In this document: positions 1 to 10,700 of the stretch, in pieces
Position numbering within the stretch: position 1 is the stretch's first letter
Layout of the letters: each line of letters opens with the position of its first letter
From: Amphirosellinia nigrospora
Taxonomy: Eukaryota; Ascomycota; Sordariomycetes; Xylariales; Xylariaceae
Length of the DNA stretch: 64,000 nt
Assembly (NCBI GenBank): GCA_004123355.1
Contig: SCHM01000007.1
Location: forward strand, 682,001-746,000
Reading direction: 5' to 3'
Translations under genes and position numbers: made by a program
Notes under the pieces: generated by a model
Told to the model about the DNA's origin: nothing
What the model saw: the letters and a program-made list of their open reading frames with translations, nothing else
Database searches by the model: none

Positions 1-1650
1 TTATGAAAGTCTATGCCGCAAGATCAGAGCACGGGCAAGGAGAACGCGATCGAGAACGCGAGCTGGTCGGAGCCCATCCAAGCACTGGGAACTTGCCTAC
101 ATAAAGTCCACATCGGCGTCCAAAGGTGAGTCACCGTGGTATAGGATTCTACCACGGCCCAGGCTGAGTTGCACACCGCCACCCAGAAAAGACTAGACGA
201 GTGTCGACAGCAGTATGAAATACGCTCAAAAAGATCTGTTATCACCCGTGCAAAAACCCGCCGGGGGCGATAAAGGCGACCATAGAAAAGTTTCCCCTCA
301 TTACCCCTGAACATATCGACACCGCTTTAGAGGATGTGCATATATTATGTAAAAGTCACACCCTGAATCAGCAAGTTAGCTTGAGCGTATATTCAATCCT
401 TGTCCTCATTGATGTAGGTAGGTACCTGCAGGAGAAGTCATAACGCAAAACACAAATATGCGGGCGACCTGAGTCCCTACATATATGCAGCTTGAAGGTG
501 AGATCTAAATCTAACAAATAAACTAACATTTTACAAAATTAGTCTCGCAAATAAGAGAACAAGCTAGGCAAATTTCCATACTCAACCCTTTTATCTAAGC
601 TACTATACCGCAGCTTATGGACTTCTTTTAATTATGATCACTCAGGTTACCTGTGGTAGTTTATTGCTAGATTATTAGATAATCTACATTAAAGCGCTAA
701 TAATAAGTACCTAATTGAAGCTTCCCACAAGCGGATGAAAACATCTACTCAGACCGCATATGTGGGTAGCCATGATGTGACTCACGGGATGAAGATATTA
801 ACTATGGACTTTGCCAACCAGACGAATTTTCGCGATATGCTCCAAAGTTGGGCGGGCGCGATATTGTGGAGTCAAGGTATCAAGATAGTAGAATATACCT
901 CTGCTCAAGCATACGAATTCACTAAATTGGATGGGAAAAGGTATATTAACAGCTGGTTGCCTAGGTAGTCTTAGCGATACTCGGTTTCATGATCATGCTT
1001 GTTTTATGCTGGATGGCCCACTGCGTGAGGTGGGCTGCATTCCGCTCTTACATCTTGTTTTAGCATATATTGAAAGCTAACGGGTTAGACGATACTTGCT
1101 ATCCTACTATACCCTTCAGTTTTCCCCACATGCCCGTTATACCCAACCAGATACTTCCTCTCAACTACTTTTGGCCTTCTACCAACGTTCCCAAATATCG
1201 CATCTTGGTCTATCACGTTCGCTTCTTATAATTTTCTATGCGTTTATTCTTGCTGAATTTATCTTGAATTGAAGGAACGACGAATGACGTGGATAATACC
1301 CCTATAGGTAGCAAACTGTTTGCTTCAAAACCTTGGCCAAGGCCTATAGGGTGTTTCTGTGTGCTATTCGCTCGTTTCTCGATGATGGATGATGAAGCCA
1401 AACTAAACTAAAGAAAAGACGAACTCGGGCATGCTGGTATGTATTCGACACCGCCACCTACCTATATACCTGCCTATATAGGTGGGAGTACCTAGGTATT
1501 AGCTGGAGTTGGCTTGTTCATAAGATCACCACCAGAGACCAAAACAAGAGCATGCCTGGTTGTTTTCGGCATCGTACCAGAGAATGTGATCGCTCATTTG
1601 GGATTTTTGCCGTTTTCGTCGTCTTTCAAATGCAAGTATTAGGAAGCTAG
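1..1650. other. Intergenic, no supported gene
   Basis: I see no recognisable gene here. A 77-codon open frame at 735-968 (+) has no domain I can name and no flanking structure that supports it. Short runs built on TACCTAGGTA-like words occur near 414-425 and 1455-1500. Confidence 0.5.
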
Positions 1651-1651
1651 T

Positions 1652-1875
1652 TCGGCTGTCATTTATTGGCGCTGAGCAGAGTTACGAAATGCTCGGCTGT
1701 CATTTATTGGCGCTGAGCAGAGCTACGAAATGCTCGGCTGTCATTTATTGGCGCTGAGCAGAGCTACGAAATGCTCGGCTGTCATTTATTGGCGCTGAGC
1801 AGAGCTACGAAATGCTCGGCTGTCATTTATTGGCGCTGAGCAGGGGCTACGAACTGCTCGGCTGTCATTTATTGG
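1652..1875. repeat. 41-bp tandem repeat, about 5.4 copies
   Basis: Copies start at 1652, 1693, 1734, 1775, 1816 and 1858. Each unit begins TCGGCTGTCATTTATTGGCG and continues CTGAGCAGAGCTACGAAATGC. The copies are nearly identical; the fifth has one extra G (spacing 42) and the sixth is cut off after ATTGG. No open frame runs through it. This is a minisatellite between a gene-poor left flank and the 3' end of the coiled-coil gene. Confidence 0.95.
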
Positions 1876-1974
1876 TTAGGTAAGTACCTAACTTAAGTAC
1901 TCTTGAAGTGCATACCTACGACATGGTGCTCTCGGGTAGCTGCAGGTGTTGCATATAAAGCGTTTCGTTTGGCA

Positions 1975-3503
1975 TTACCTAATCTCATCCCTCAACAGCT
2001 TCGAGGGCATAGTCTGTGAATACCTATTTTCGACTTCATCGTTATGCACAAGCATTTTGATGATTTCTTTCTCATCTACATTGCCAAGTGGTTCCGTAAG
2101 TCCCCGAACCTTGCATGTTCTTCGCAGCTTTTCGATCGACATTGAATTGTACTCCAATCTTCGAATTATCGCGCGTAATTTGTCATTATCATCTGTCAGT
2201 TGCGCAACCATGCTCTCCTCATTGGCTAGCCTTCTCTGTACGACATCGACCTGACGCACCTCTATTCTCATATTATTTATCTCGCAGTCGCGACGAATGA
2301 TATCTTCCTCTAGATTGGCGATTGACTCTGTAGCTCGCCTGAGTTGGGCTGTTAGTTGCTTATTCTCACGACTTAACTGCGTAATAGCCTCGGTGCTGTC
2401 CTGAATCGTGGCCTTGAGGTTGGAGACCATGTCTTCGTGCTGCTGCTGTATCTGGATCCGCTGTTGTTCCCTTGCTGCCTTGAGTCGGGATATCGTTTCT
2501 TTCTCTTGGTATCTATGAATTCTGGGATAATAATTTTCTGGTCCAGTTAGGTGGGTTGAGCCATTATGGTCGCTGTTGTGTTTAATGTCTCTGCGTAATT
2601 GGTGCTGACTAAGTTTAGAGGCCAAAGTTTCGGCCAGTAGTTCACTCATTTGTGTTTCTTGTTGTGTAATCATCGCTTCTTTTTGTTTTAGCGCCGCGTC
2701 GAGCTGTGTAATGTACGAATGTAGGTTCTCGATTTCTTCTTGTGTGCTGCTATTTGCTCCGAGTGTGTCCGTTAGCGCAGCAAGTAGTACTACCCGCCGT
2801 TGTCGACTGCCAATCATGGTCCCATGCTGGATATATGAGTCATTCAACATGGTTATCATATTGTAACAGAATAACTCACATTTTAGAGAACTTTCTCCGC
2901 TATTGCTCATGTTGCCTCTTTCGTTTTCTGATCGACGATCAGAAATAGAATTCCTAGCAGACAAGTTGCTCTGACTCTCTAAATCATCCGCGTTGAAGGC
3001 GTCAAACGATACAGAGAGCCGATCTGATGAAAATACACAAAAATGTGTATTTGGCCTGGCAATCGAGGCCTGATAAAAGCCACTTCCACGGCAAGCTCTA
3101 TCTTCCACCACTTTACTAGTTGTCGATCAAGAGAGTTCCCGATATGGCGTAAAATATCACCGGCCATCCACCATGGCGATGTATCAGGGTGAATTTGAGG
3201 AGCAGACTTGAAAATATCCTTATGTTTCTTTTCATCGGATGGACCACGTTCTATATATTTCTGCAGTATGTCGGGCGGTATTGAAGTGAGGTAACTGCCT
3301 TTATCAGCCTTGAGATATGACGCTGACGGGATTATAACCCGGATTTCCAGAAGGTCAGTGAAAAGATTTTGTTGGCAGTGGTGTGAGTTGCGAGGTGGGA
3401 AGAGAAATGTGTGGATGTAGTCTTCTAGGGTTGGGGTTGGGGCAAGCGTATATGACTGCATGGGGAGAGATGTTATTATCAGCCCAACTTTTTCGAGAGT
3501 CAA
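1975..3503 (-). CDS. Coiled-coil protein with C-terminal SAP-like motif
   Basis: Two long minus-strand frames belong together. The 5' frame runs 3503-2979 (174 codons) and the 3' frame about 3126-1975 (up to about 380 codons). The second is mostly heptad-like and rich in E, Q, R and L (about residues 120-320), typical of a long coiled coil. It ends in a SAP-like stretch, SIEKLRRTCKVRGLTEPLG followed by EKEIIKMLVHND, similar to the small SAP helix-extension-helix fold used for nucleic-acid binding. The frames must join between 2979 and 3126. A GTAAAG donor lies at about 3117 on the minus strand, but no acceptor I tried restores phase cleanly, so the junction is either an unresolved intron or a frameshift. 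The N-terminal part is not recognised. Function is unknown; the SAP match is by eye. Confidence 0.55.
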
Positions 3504-3604
3504 ACAATTTGATTGGTGATTTTGTTAATCTGATGGGTTGAATACGATAGCTATGAAGGCGAAGCAGATAAATATTTTTCAAAAATTGCTTCATTTTGTG
3601 CGAG

Positions 3605-4263
3605 CACTAGGCTAGCACCTCATAGAATGAAGAGCAACAAAGCTTGATGAGGTTAAAAGGAACTAAAACAATGAGATAAAGTAATTGGTATGGATAGATA
3701 ATAGGTATAACACTAGATTGAACCAGGTAAGAACTTCCTATAAAGAATTGGACGATTATCCTTATCATAGCCGCCATGTATGAGGCGAAAGGATTTCTCC
3801 AAATAATTTTTGAAAGCTATGTTGCTAATATGTTCACCTGTGTCTTGGACAATCTAGCTAAGACTCGCCTCTTACTGTACAAGCCCGTCGTGAGCGCTCA
3901 GCTACATCTCTATCAGATGTTTTGGTTGATCACGGTCGCATCGAACAACTTCCCGAGTGCTAAAATGGAAGGTATACGAGCGTACTATTCAGCTACTTGA
4001 CTTCAGCACCGAGGATGGAACATCTTCAACGACCTCCGTAATGTGATCGAGGTTGAGGAGGACATGAGAAAATATTATCCTATTACCGATGGAGAACTAG
4101 CTGAGTTGATGACTCAGGTAGATGTTCCTGGTGTTCCAGACCTCGTCACCCGTCAGGAAGAGCTTGAGCTTCATCAAGAGGTACAGGGTCACGATGAAGC
4201 CCAGCAACGTCACATCTAGCTGCCTCCTGTTCGATCAACACCACTTAATAAGTTTAATCGTGC
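3605..4263 (+). pseudogene. Unidentified gene fragment and repeat copy
   Basis: An open piece at about 4014-4219 (+) reads as ordinary protein (for example EVEEDMRKYYPITDGELAEL) and stops just before the LTR. It has no start of its own and I do not recognise the family. Immediately upstream, 3958-4002 is a 45-bp sequence repeated exactly at 8948-8992. The piece is probably host coding sequence truncated by the neighbouring insertion. Confidence 0.25.
3958..4002 (+). repeat. 45-bp perfect repeat, copy 1
   Basis: This stretch begins TGCTAAAATGGAAGGTATAC and ends AGCTACTTGACT. It is identical to 8948-8992. Flanking sequence on both sides differs between the copies. Confidence 0.9.
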
Positions 4264-4604
4264 AGTCACACGGATCCTGGTTAGTGCGCAATACAGTGCC
4301 ACACAGGGATATCACCGAGTTCGCTAGATACTACCTACGAGGCTGAGGCAGTCGTACGAAGTTATCGTGAGTCTCAGAAGCAGATACCGAGCTGAACTCG
4401 GACACCGACTCGCTTCTCCGGCTACACAGGCCTCTAGATAGGTCGCGGAGGTCGCGAAGGAAGGAGAATTCTGAGCATAAAAAGGGCTCGAATTCCCCTT
4501 CGAGGGAAAAGGGAACTTAGATCTATATGGCTCCTTTGGCACCGTAGTTGCTTATTACTCAATCTGAATCCCATTCTAAGTTTTCTATCTGAGCCCTTGT
4601 GACA
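4264..4604. mobile_element. LTR, family A copy 1
   Basis: This matches the LTR defined by the solo copies at 23498 and 60742. It has the TCACACGGATCCTGG start (first T of TGTCACA changed to A) and the AGCCCTTGTGACA end. It is 341 bp against about 350 bp for the family. Flanking 5-mers are CGTGC and TTACA, so there is no target-site duplication. It lies directly downstream of the minus-strand gypsy pol relic at 4770-7035, so it may be that element's 3' LTR. However, a purine run (GAAGGGGGAG on the minus strand) sits about 35 bp away instead of touching it, so the assignment is uncertain. Confidence 0.8.
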
Positions 4605-4754
4605 TTACATGATAACTGGTAACAGTACTCGTAACAATACTCCCCCTTCAGGTCCTATTCGTCTCGAATAGGTAGGCATGTAGAAAAAATAATAAAATGG
4701 GAAATAAAAAATTTCAATGGTCGCAAAACGAATGAAGCGAAAATAAATAAAATA

Positions 4755-6210
4755 AAAAAGTCAAGTTGGGACTTCTCCCAGTTTTAGGACGAGGCTGCTG
4801 AGTGCGTCTGGCTTGACCGCGTGTGTTCCTGGCCTGTAAACGATCCGGAAGTTAAATTGGCTGGGGAATTCTGCCCAACGAGCCTGCCTTTGGTTCAACA
4901 GTTTAGTTGTCATGAAGTGCTCCAGGTTCTTGTGGTCGGTAATGACCTCGACGGGCTCGTCGGCTCCTTGTAATTCCGGACGCTTGGTGATAGCCAGTAG
5001 TTATTTGTCCTATATCTCGCAATTGCACTCGGCCAGGAGGTGCTTGCTCGAGAAAATGCCACTGGGCGCAGGACACGTTTATATACTGCGACAGTACTCC
5101 TCCGCTGGCCCAGTCGGAAGCCTCGTCTCAACCTCGGTTCGTCGCGAGGGATCAAAGAACGCTAGTGTCGAAGCACTAGTGAATGCTGCCTTAAGCTTGA
5201 CGAAGGCGGCTTGGCACTCAAGGCCCCAGTCTCAGGTTGAGTCCTTGTGTAATAGCTTGGTCGGTGGCTTCGCGATTGATGAGAAACCTTTGATGAACCG
5301 GTGGTAGAAGTTTGCGAATCCGAGAAACTTTTGGACATCTTTCACATGTTTCGGTGGTTGCCAGTTCTTGATAGTTTCAACTTTTCGCGGCGTCCATCTT
5401 GATTGCGGTCCGTGCTAATGATGAGACCAAGGTAGCGCTCTCCGTGGTATGAAACTCGCATTTCTTGATATCGATGTGAAAACCTGCTTTGAGTAGTGCA
5501 GACAGAGCCTTGCGTACGTGGTGTATATGCTCTTTCTTCTTCTTATAGTAGATAAGGATGTCGTCTAAGTAGGCAGACATGTACTTATCCAGGCCTTCGT
5601 ACAGTATGTCGTTGATGAGGTTCTGAAAGGTGCTCGGGGCGTTGCACAGCCCAAAAGGCGTCACAAGCGTCTCATAGAGGCCGAAATGAGTAATAAACGC
5701 GGTTTTCCAGATATCTTCCTCCGCCATACGCAGTCGGTTGAATGCTGCTATCTCGTCCAACTTAGTGAAATATTTGGCGTTGCATAGGGAGTCAAGGGTC
5801 AACGGAAGGGGATAGCGGTTCTTTATGGTGATGTTGTTTAAGCCGCGGTAATCCACGCATACCCGCACACCTCCGCCTGGCTTCTTAGCTAGCAAGAGGA
5901 GGGCGGCGGCGCTAGATTTGGAAGGGCGGATGAACCCTTCGTCGAGATTCTCGTCAAGGTACTTCTTCATGCAGCGCAATTCCCGCTGAGAGAACAGACG
6001 ATTTCTTGCGTTAGGGGGGATCTTTGTCGGGTTCCAGTTCGATCTTATGGTCATAAAGTCGGCGAGACGGTAGCTTTGCGGCTTCCGTCGCATAGAAACC
6101 TCGATGAGATCGTGGTACTCTTCCGGCGGCTTGCTCTTTATGGCGGCTTCATACACCTGCTCCTGGGGATGAAAGCACTTCTCAATATATTCCTCGGACA
6201 CGCGGCGCAC
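4755..6210 (-). pseudogene. Gypsy reverse transcriptase and RNase H relic
   Basis: The open part (6210-5377) carries RT blocks in order: a proline-rich entry, AKKPGGGVRVCVDYRGLN, KNRYPLPL, FTKLDEIAAFNRL (usually KLDL.GAYN), PFGLCNAPSTFQ and the catalytic YLDDILIY box. Below 5377 the frame shifts and continues as FLGFANFYHRFIKGFS, typical of the RT connection. RNase H remains follow: [12 protein letters not shown] and [18 protein letters not shown], ending EVPT-stop near 4765. At least three frameshifts or stops separate these pieces. The active-site aspartates remain, but the chain is broken. Confidence 0.85.
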
Positions 6211-6219
6211 GAAATGGTG

Positions 6220-6747
6220 TTAGTAGCAGTCATCGACGAAGCGATGGTAAATGCTAGGCAGCTGTGCCTTGATACCGTCTGGGTCGAGGCCAGGGGGTCT
6301 TTTCGACCGCGGCGGGACAATCGCTGTATGCGTTGACCGCCGACTGTCGTTGCTGGAGTTAGGTCGAAGCAAGTGCGGTGACAGTAGCTGGAGGCGAAAG
6401 TGAACGCGCCAGTAGTCCAGTTGACATGTGGGTTGTGAATCTTTAGCCATGGAAGTCTTAAAATGATAGGGTTTGGCGCCTAGCTTGGTAATGAATAGCG
6501 GGAGCGTTTCCACGTGGAGTGTCGCGACTACGAAACGCATGACGGGGTCTGTGCTCCTACCATCGGCTAGGCGCAGGTTCTCGGGTGTGGGGAGTTGTAG
6601 AGTCTCAAATGCGTTGTCGTTAACGAAATCGGTGTCGATAAACGCCAGCGCAGTGCAGCCAGTATCGACGAGAGCGGGCATCTTCACGGCCTTTTTGTGC
6701 TTAGAGATGGTGCCCGCAAGCAGGAGAGAGTGTGCGTTGGAATCCAT
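6220..6747 (-). pseudogene. Gypsy retropepsin-like protease relic
   Basis: An open frame of 175 codons contains MPALVDTGCTALAFIDTDFV, the DTG motif of retroviral-type aspartic proteases. It is followed by a beta-rich stretch with LADGRS and FVVATLHVETLPLFIT, as expected in that fold. It ends ten bases before the RT frame begins, fitting a pol polyprotein interrupted by a stop. Upstream on the same strand, an acidic GWEDDGDEEPPSAPDE tract (about 6900) resembles a gag C-terminal linker. I did not find a CCHC knuckle. Confidence 0.7.
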
Positions 6748-7039
6748 CGAGTTTAATTGTCGGTATTCCTCAGGATGGTTTCCGCCGCTCCGGAAACGAC
6801 TTTCTCCGGAGTTTACTCGTTTCCCTGGTCGCCGTCGTTGTCTTCATTGGGGGTTTTGTACTCGACCTCACTGTGAGTCTCATCCGGAGCTGATGGTGGC
6901 TCTTCATCCCCGTCGTCTTCCCATCCGAACGCTCAGAGCCGGGCTGTGGGGAGTTGGTCCTGGTGTAAACCGACGTAGCGGGGGTGACTGCCCCCGTCTA
7001 TTGTCGCTGCGGAACGGGTTGTTGTTCCCATAAGCTGAC

Positions 7040-8310
7040 TGTTGCCGGCTTAGCGGGGTGGGCTACAGAGAAGGGAATGAGCCACGCTGCGGGTATCGGC
7101 CTCCTGAGGGTGCGGCTGTACGGGTTGGGAGTGTACCGGTCGAGGTAGCGCCCGCTCTGCTGCTGAGTTCGTTAAAGCCGGCCCGGACAGCGAAGGGCTC
7201 GAAGAGCCCAAATGGAGGGAGGGAGGTATGGTGATACACGCAGGTGGGTTTTTTTGTTCGGCGGACCGACAGACAGGAACTTCGAGTCTGCCCCGTCGCC
7301 CCACGTCGACCAACGACGCATCCCGCTTCATCGTGGGAGGCTGTTAGGCGGCAGCACGGGGTTGAACGGGACTCTGCATCCACGGCGCCTAGGGAGTCCC
7401 GGGGTAGAGCGGTGATGAGTTTTTTTAAATGCCTGAATGAAGGTTCCTGTCCCGAGACAGAGATTTCTCTCTTCCGTCGTACTCTCTCCCAGTGCTACCG
7501 TCTTCAACTCCGGCACTTGCACTCGAAGCCGTGGTTACACGATTCATCTCGACGCCGATTCCGGGTCTCTAGAGAAGTTGTCCTGAGCGCCGGCAGCTAT
7601 TGAAGCCTATTCACCTTGCTCTGATCGGGCATCTGCGCCAGAGTCGATCTGGAGCGCTGTGCACCGTTTGCCCTCGTTTTGTGGAGGAGGTACGACAGCG
7701 TGGAACAAAGGGCTATACAGCCGTACTTTTTCTTTCTGTCAGAGGCATGTATGTCAAACCAGAAGGAAGCCTATTTTCTATTTGGGAAACGCCCTTGATT
7801 GCGTTGAGATATCCAGTATCTGCTACCCGTTCATAATTAACAGCGCCGGCGAATTTGACCAATCGATGGTCTATACACGCGCGGGACATCACATGCGTCA
7901 CGACCTTTACTTTGAACGCGAAGCCAGTGCTAGCAGTTCCTAGACACCAGATGAATGAATAAAATGAACACAATGAAAGCCCGTCATACCTTGCACCATA
8001 TTAGTCTTCGGGGTCTCTAAGGTAAAATGCCTCCCTGAAAACCGTCGAAGGGTCGAGTCTCCAGTGAGAGATAGGCAGTTCTAAATAAGGCATGGCGATG
8101 GAGTCTCGAACCTGCCTCGGGATATTGTGTCGCTGGCCGCTGCGTAATGTTCTCACATTCGAAGAAAGCGACCGGCCTCTCCTAGATTAAGTTGGGAACG
8201 CCGGCTAGTAAGACGGCGACGCGACGGTCATGCTCGACAATAGCCTCGGAGATCACCTATTGGTCGGATTTAATAATACCTGTATTGCACATCACCCCAT
8301 AGGGATTCTG
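7040..8310. other. GC-rich block, then no clear gene
   Basis: From 7050 to about 7620 the sequence is GC-rich and open in several overlapping frames on both strands, none of which I recognise. It may be the rest of the gypsy gag. From 7620 to 8310 nothing is supported. Confidence 0.35.
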
Positions 8311-8317
8311 AATGTTC

Positions 8318-8892
8318 TTACGCGACAGCTGCTACTTGCGTCGACCCTGTAATAAGCAAGATTAGCTTCGAGAGACCCAGAGTTTGATAGTCGACCAAAA
8401 AAACACCATTTGGCCTGATTATCATACCATACGAATTGACGATGTGGATTTGGGAGGCACATATTCGCAACAGCGTCGAGATGGCCGGTTCGGCCGTCAG
8501 GACGAGAAATTTCAAATGAGGAACGCCGTTAGGCTTCAGGATGGCTGAAACTGAGGACGTGACATTGACGTGGGTTGCGCGAGAAGCGTTCAGAACGCAT
8601 GTTGCGGCGCGAGACATAGTGTACTGCCGACAAGCAAGCCTCCGAAGACATCGTTAATGTACACGTCAAATGCGCAGTTAGAGAAGCAGATGATCCTACT
8701 CTTTCGATCATACTTGTATGCCTCGACCATAGTGATTGCACACTCTGTGACTTGACAGCTCCACAGCAGCACGCCCTTAAGAATTCCAGTTGTCTCACTC
8801 GTAAGTAAGACCATAGCAGGATTTTCTCCATTGACAGGACTTTGGCTCGCAATCAACTGAGGTGACAGGGTCTGAGATAGTACCGTGGGCAC
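8318..8892 (-). pseudogene. NRPS-type adenylation-domain relic (A3-A5)
   Basis: Two overlapping minus-strand frames together read as the middle of an adenylation domain of a non-ribosomal peptide synthetase or related AMP-forming enzyme. The upstream frame (8892-8590) has AMVLLTSETTGILKGVLLWS, the A3 loop with E in place of the usual G, and CAFDVYINDVFGGLLVG, the A4 region. The downstream frame (8617-8318) continues with NASRATHVNVTSSVSAI, PHLKFLVLTAEP and IHIVNSYG, matching the A5 neighbourhood (N-YGPTE). The frames are shifted relative to each other and the substrate loop decays after VNSYG. It cannot make an enzyme. Confidence 0.75.
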
Positions 8893-8947
8893 GAAGGTCA
8901 GGCAAAAGAGATCTGCCGATGCTCTAATTAATGATAACCTTGATCTC

Positions 8948-8992
8948 TGCTAAAATGGAAGGTATACGAGCGTACTATTCAGCTACTTGACT
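8948..8992 (+). repeat. 45-bp perfect repeat, copy 2
   Basis: Identical over 45 bases to 3958-4002. It lies exactly between the two adenylation-domain fragments (8590-8892 and 8993-9201), so it marks a breakpoint or insertion in that gene. Confidence 0.9.
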
Positions 8993-9201
8993 ATATGATA
9001 GAGTAGGTGGGATGACCTGTTTATATACACGATGGATGCCTTGTGCCCTTGTACAGTACCTGTGGTGACTTCTTGACCTAGTATTACTTCAGCAATCTCT
9101 TCTGGCTCAATCCTCAGCCCATACAAACCGACTTGTTTGTCATACCTGCCGAGGTAATAGATAGTGCCTTTTTCATCATCCCCCGCCGCATCACCTGACA
9201 C
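8983..9201 (-). pseudogene. NRPS-type adenylation A7-A8 fragment
   Basis: The frame reads SGDAAGDDEKGTIYYLGRYD and then KQVGLYGLRIEPEEIAEVI, the A7-A8 hinge of adenylation domains (TGD..., GR.D.QVK..G.RIE..EIE). A8 should follow A3-A5, yet on this strand it lies upstream of them. Either this is the end of a preceding module or the gene has been rearranged. The 45-bp repeat abuts the downstream end. No thiolation or condensation domain is recognisable nearby. Confidence 0.75.
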
Positions 9202-9209
9202 TAGTAAAT

Positions 9210-9840
9210 AGTATGTTCATTAGTACGTTCCAATAGCTTGAGCGAAACATCCGGTCCATTTGCCTGTCATGAATATCCTTCTGAGAGCGGAGTGTTCTAT
9301 AAATGCCGAAGAATATGGGGTTGGATCTGTATGCCCCCTGGACCACTGCGGGCTGCCTATTGCAAGTTGCCCAGTACCGCCTGAGAGTACTCGCTAAGTT
9401 CTTTATCAAGGATATAAATGTGAACACCCATCAGCGTCATCATTAACTCCGGCGAGCCGTTGATATTCAGCAGCGGCTATCGCCCCCTCCCCACAACCTT
9501 TGCACTGTCGACATCATTGGTTCCCTATTGATAGCGAGAGTTTCTAATGTGGACGACTGATCTGAATGCACAAGCGCAGCAACATTCGGTGTTGTGGCGA
9601 TGTGTGTTATCTTCATGCTGGCTATAGTCTGCTATAAATGGGACAACAAGCAATCTTGAGGTCTGAGACACAGCGTTCCGCATGATCGCCACGTTAAACG
9701 TCCAAGGAGCCAACTGTAACAACTAGCTTTCCGAAATCAGGTAGTAAATATTGCAATACTCGGCTGTAGAATGACTCAGTACGCTATGTTCTTTCTGAAT
9801 TCCTTTGGGAGATTCGGTGGTGCTGCGAGTATACAGAATG
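9210..9840. other. No supported gene
   Basis: Short broken frames only. The minus strand could hold the decayed 3' part of the DUF3435 relic, but I see no motif to anchor it. Confidence 0.4.
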
Positions 9841-9849
9841 GATCCTAGA

Positions 9850-10700
9850 TTAGAGATTTTAAGGTTCGCCACGTCAGTGGGTGGTGTGGGCGTGAACAAA
9901 CACGTGTGCCTCGGTGGCTGTGTTTCCGGAAAGCATCTGAATTGGGGGCGTGGTCAAGGGTGAGGTTCCGGAGCGCGTCGCTTACATTCACTGGCATGGT
10001 AGAAACGTTAGTGCGATCTCAGTTCTGTATTTAAACAAGTGAAAATGGTGTTAGGCAAGTCTAGGTGCTTGTTAGGATGGTGCCACAAGGGGATTAAACT
10101 TACCACTCTGATCCAAGTTATTACCTGCCATGCAACGACGACTACATTAGCAGATCGTACTTTTTTCGAACACACATAGCTCCACAATCCGCTTGACTCA
10201 ACAAGACATTGTACTTACATTCATAGAGCTTCCTGCCATAGCCCAGCCATAGATTACGAACTTCTCGACCGTTCGGAACACAAACAGGTACTTGAAGCTC
10301 TTCTTAGGTGGAAGGCAGATTTCTGGCTCGCTATCGTAAACAGTAGCTTCTCCCAATATACCAGGATCGCTATTAAGCCCGTCTGACCGACAAGCTTCAT
10401 TCAAAATAAGAATAGTGAGAAGGAAGACGTAAGGGTTTAAAAGAAAACTCCGCTCATAGACGATTTCTGGGAGATAGAATGTCTTTAGTGCCTTCGAACC
10501 TAGGTATGTCTTTGTAAATCCCAGAGCAAACCGAATTATTAGTTCTTTCAGGTCGTTAATAGGGTCACTTGGGTCTGTTCGTAATATAACCTCAGTATCT
10601 CCAAATCGTAGTTGAAGGATTGATGCTGGCCGAGCACTAGCTAGTGCCAATAAAAGGACGAACAGGGCTGCAAAAGTCCGCTGCTCTCCTACCTTGAAGT
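9850..10700 (-). pseudogene. DUF3435 tyrosine-recombinase relic
   Basis: The main frame (about 10690-10198) reads like the catalytic part of DUF3435 proteins, the fungal tyrosine recombinases that include Starship captains. FAALFVLLLALASARPASIL corresponds to the ...TGARPG segment with the box-I arginine. FALGFTKTYLG, TFYLPEIVYERSFLLNPYVF and LPPKKSFKYLFVFRTVE fit the family's FTK.YLG, F..PEI.YDPSL.LSPH and LPL...IFR landmarks. Further down, near 9990-9880, NVSDALRNLTLDHAPNSDAF matches the conserved ...LRNLALDHA.SDTFQKHY block. N-terminus, most of the C-terminal box and frame continuity are missing. Recognition is by pattern memory, not by alignment. Confidence 0.7.

Larger units (their letters stand above)
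4605..7035 (-). mobile_element. Decayed Ty3/gypsy retrotransposon, integrase missing
   Basis: Read on the minus strand, the order is an acidic gag tail (about 7035-6750), retropepsin (6747-6220), reverse transcriptase and RNase H (6210-4755), then an AT-rich segment and the LTR at 4264-4604. The order protease-RT-RNase H is that of Ty3/gypsy elements. The integrase that should follow RNase H is absent, apparently deleted, leaving only an EGGVLL-like pol tail near 4640. No matching 5' LTR is visible to the right of 7035. The element cannot be autonomous. Confidence 0.8.

Noticed and set aside
24-314. 96-codon minus-strand frame at the window edge
   Set aside because: No domain, composition not protein-like, no supporting context.
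4264-4604. Solo LTR with target duplication
   Set aside because: Flanks CGTGC and TTACA do not match, so it is reported as an LTR without that claim.
7050-7600. Overlapping GC-rich frames read as a possible gene
   Set aside because: Open in many frames because of high GC; no gag knuckle or other motif found.
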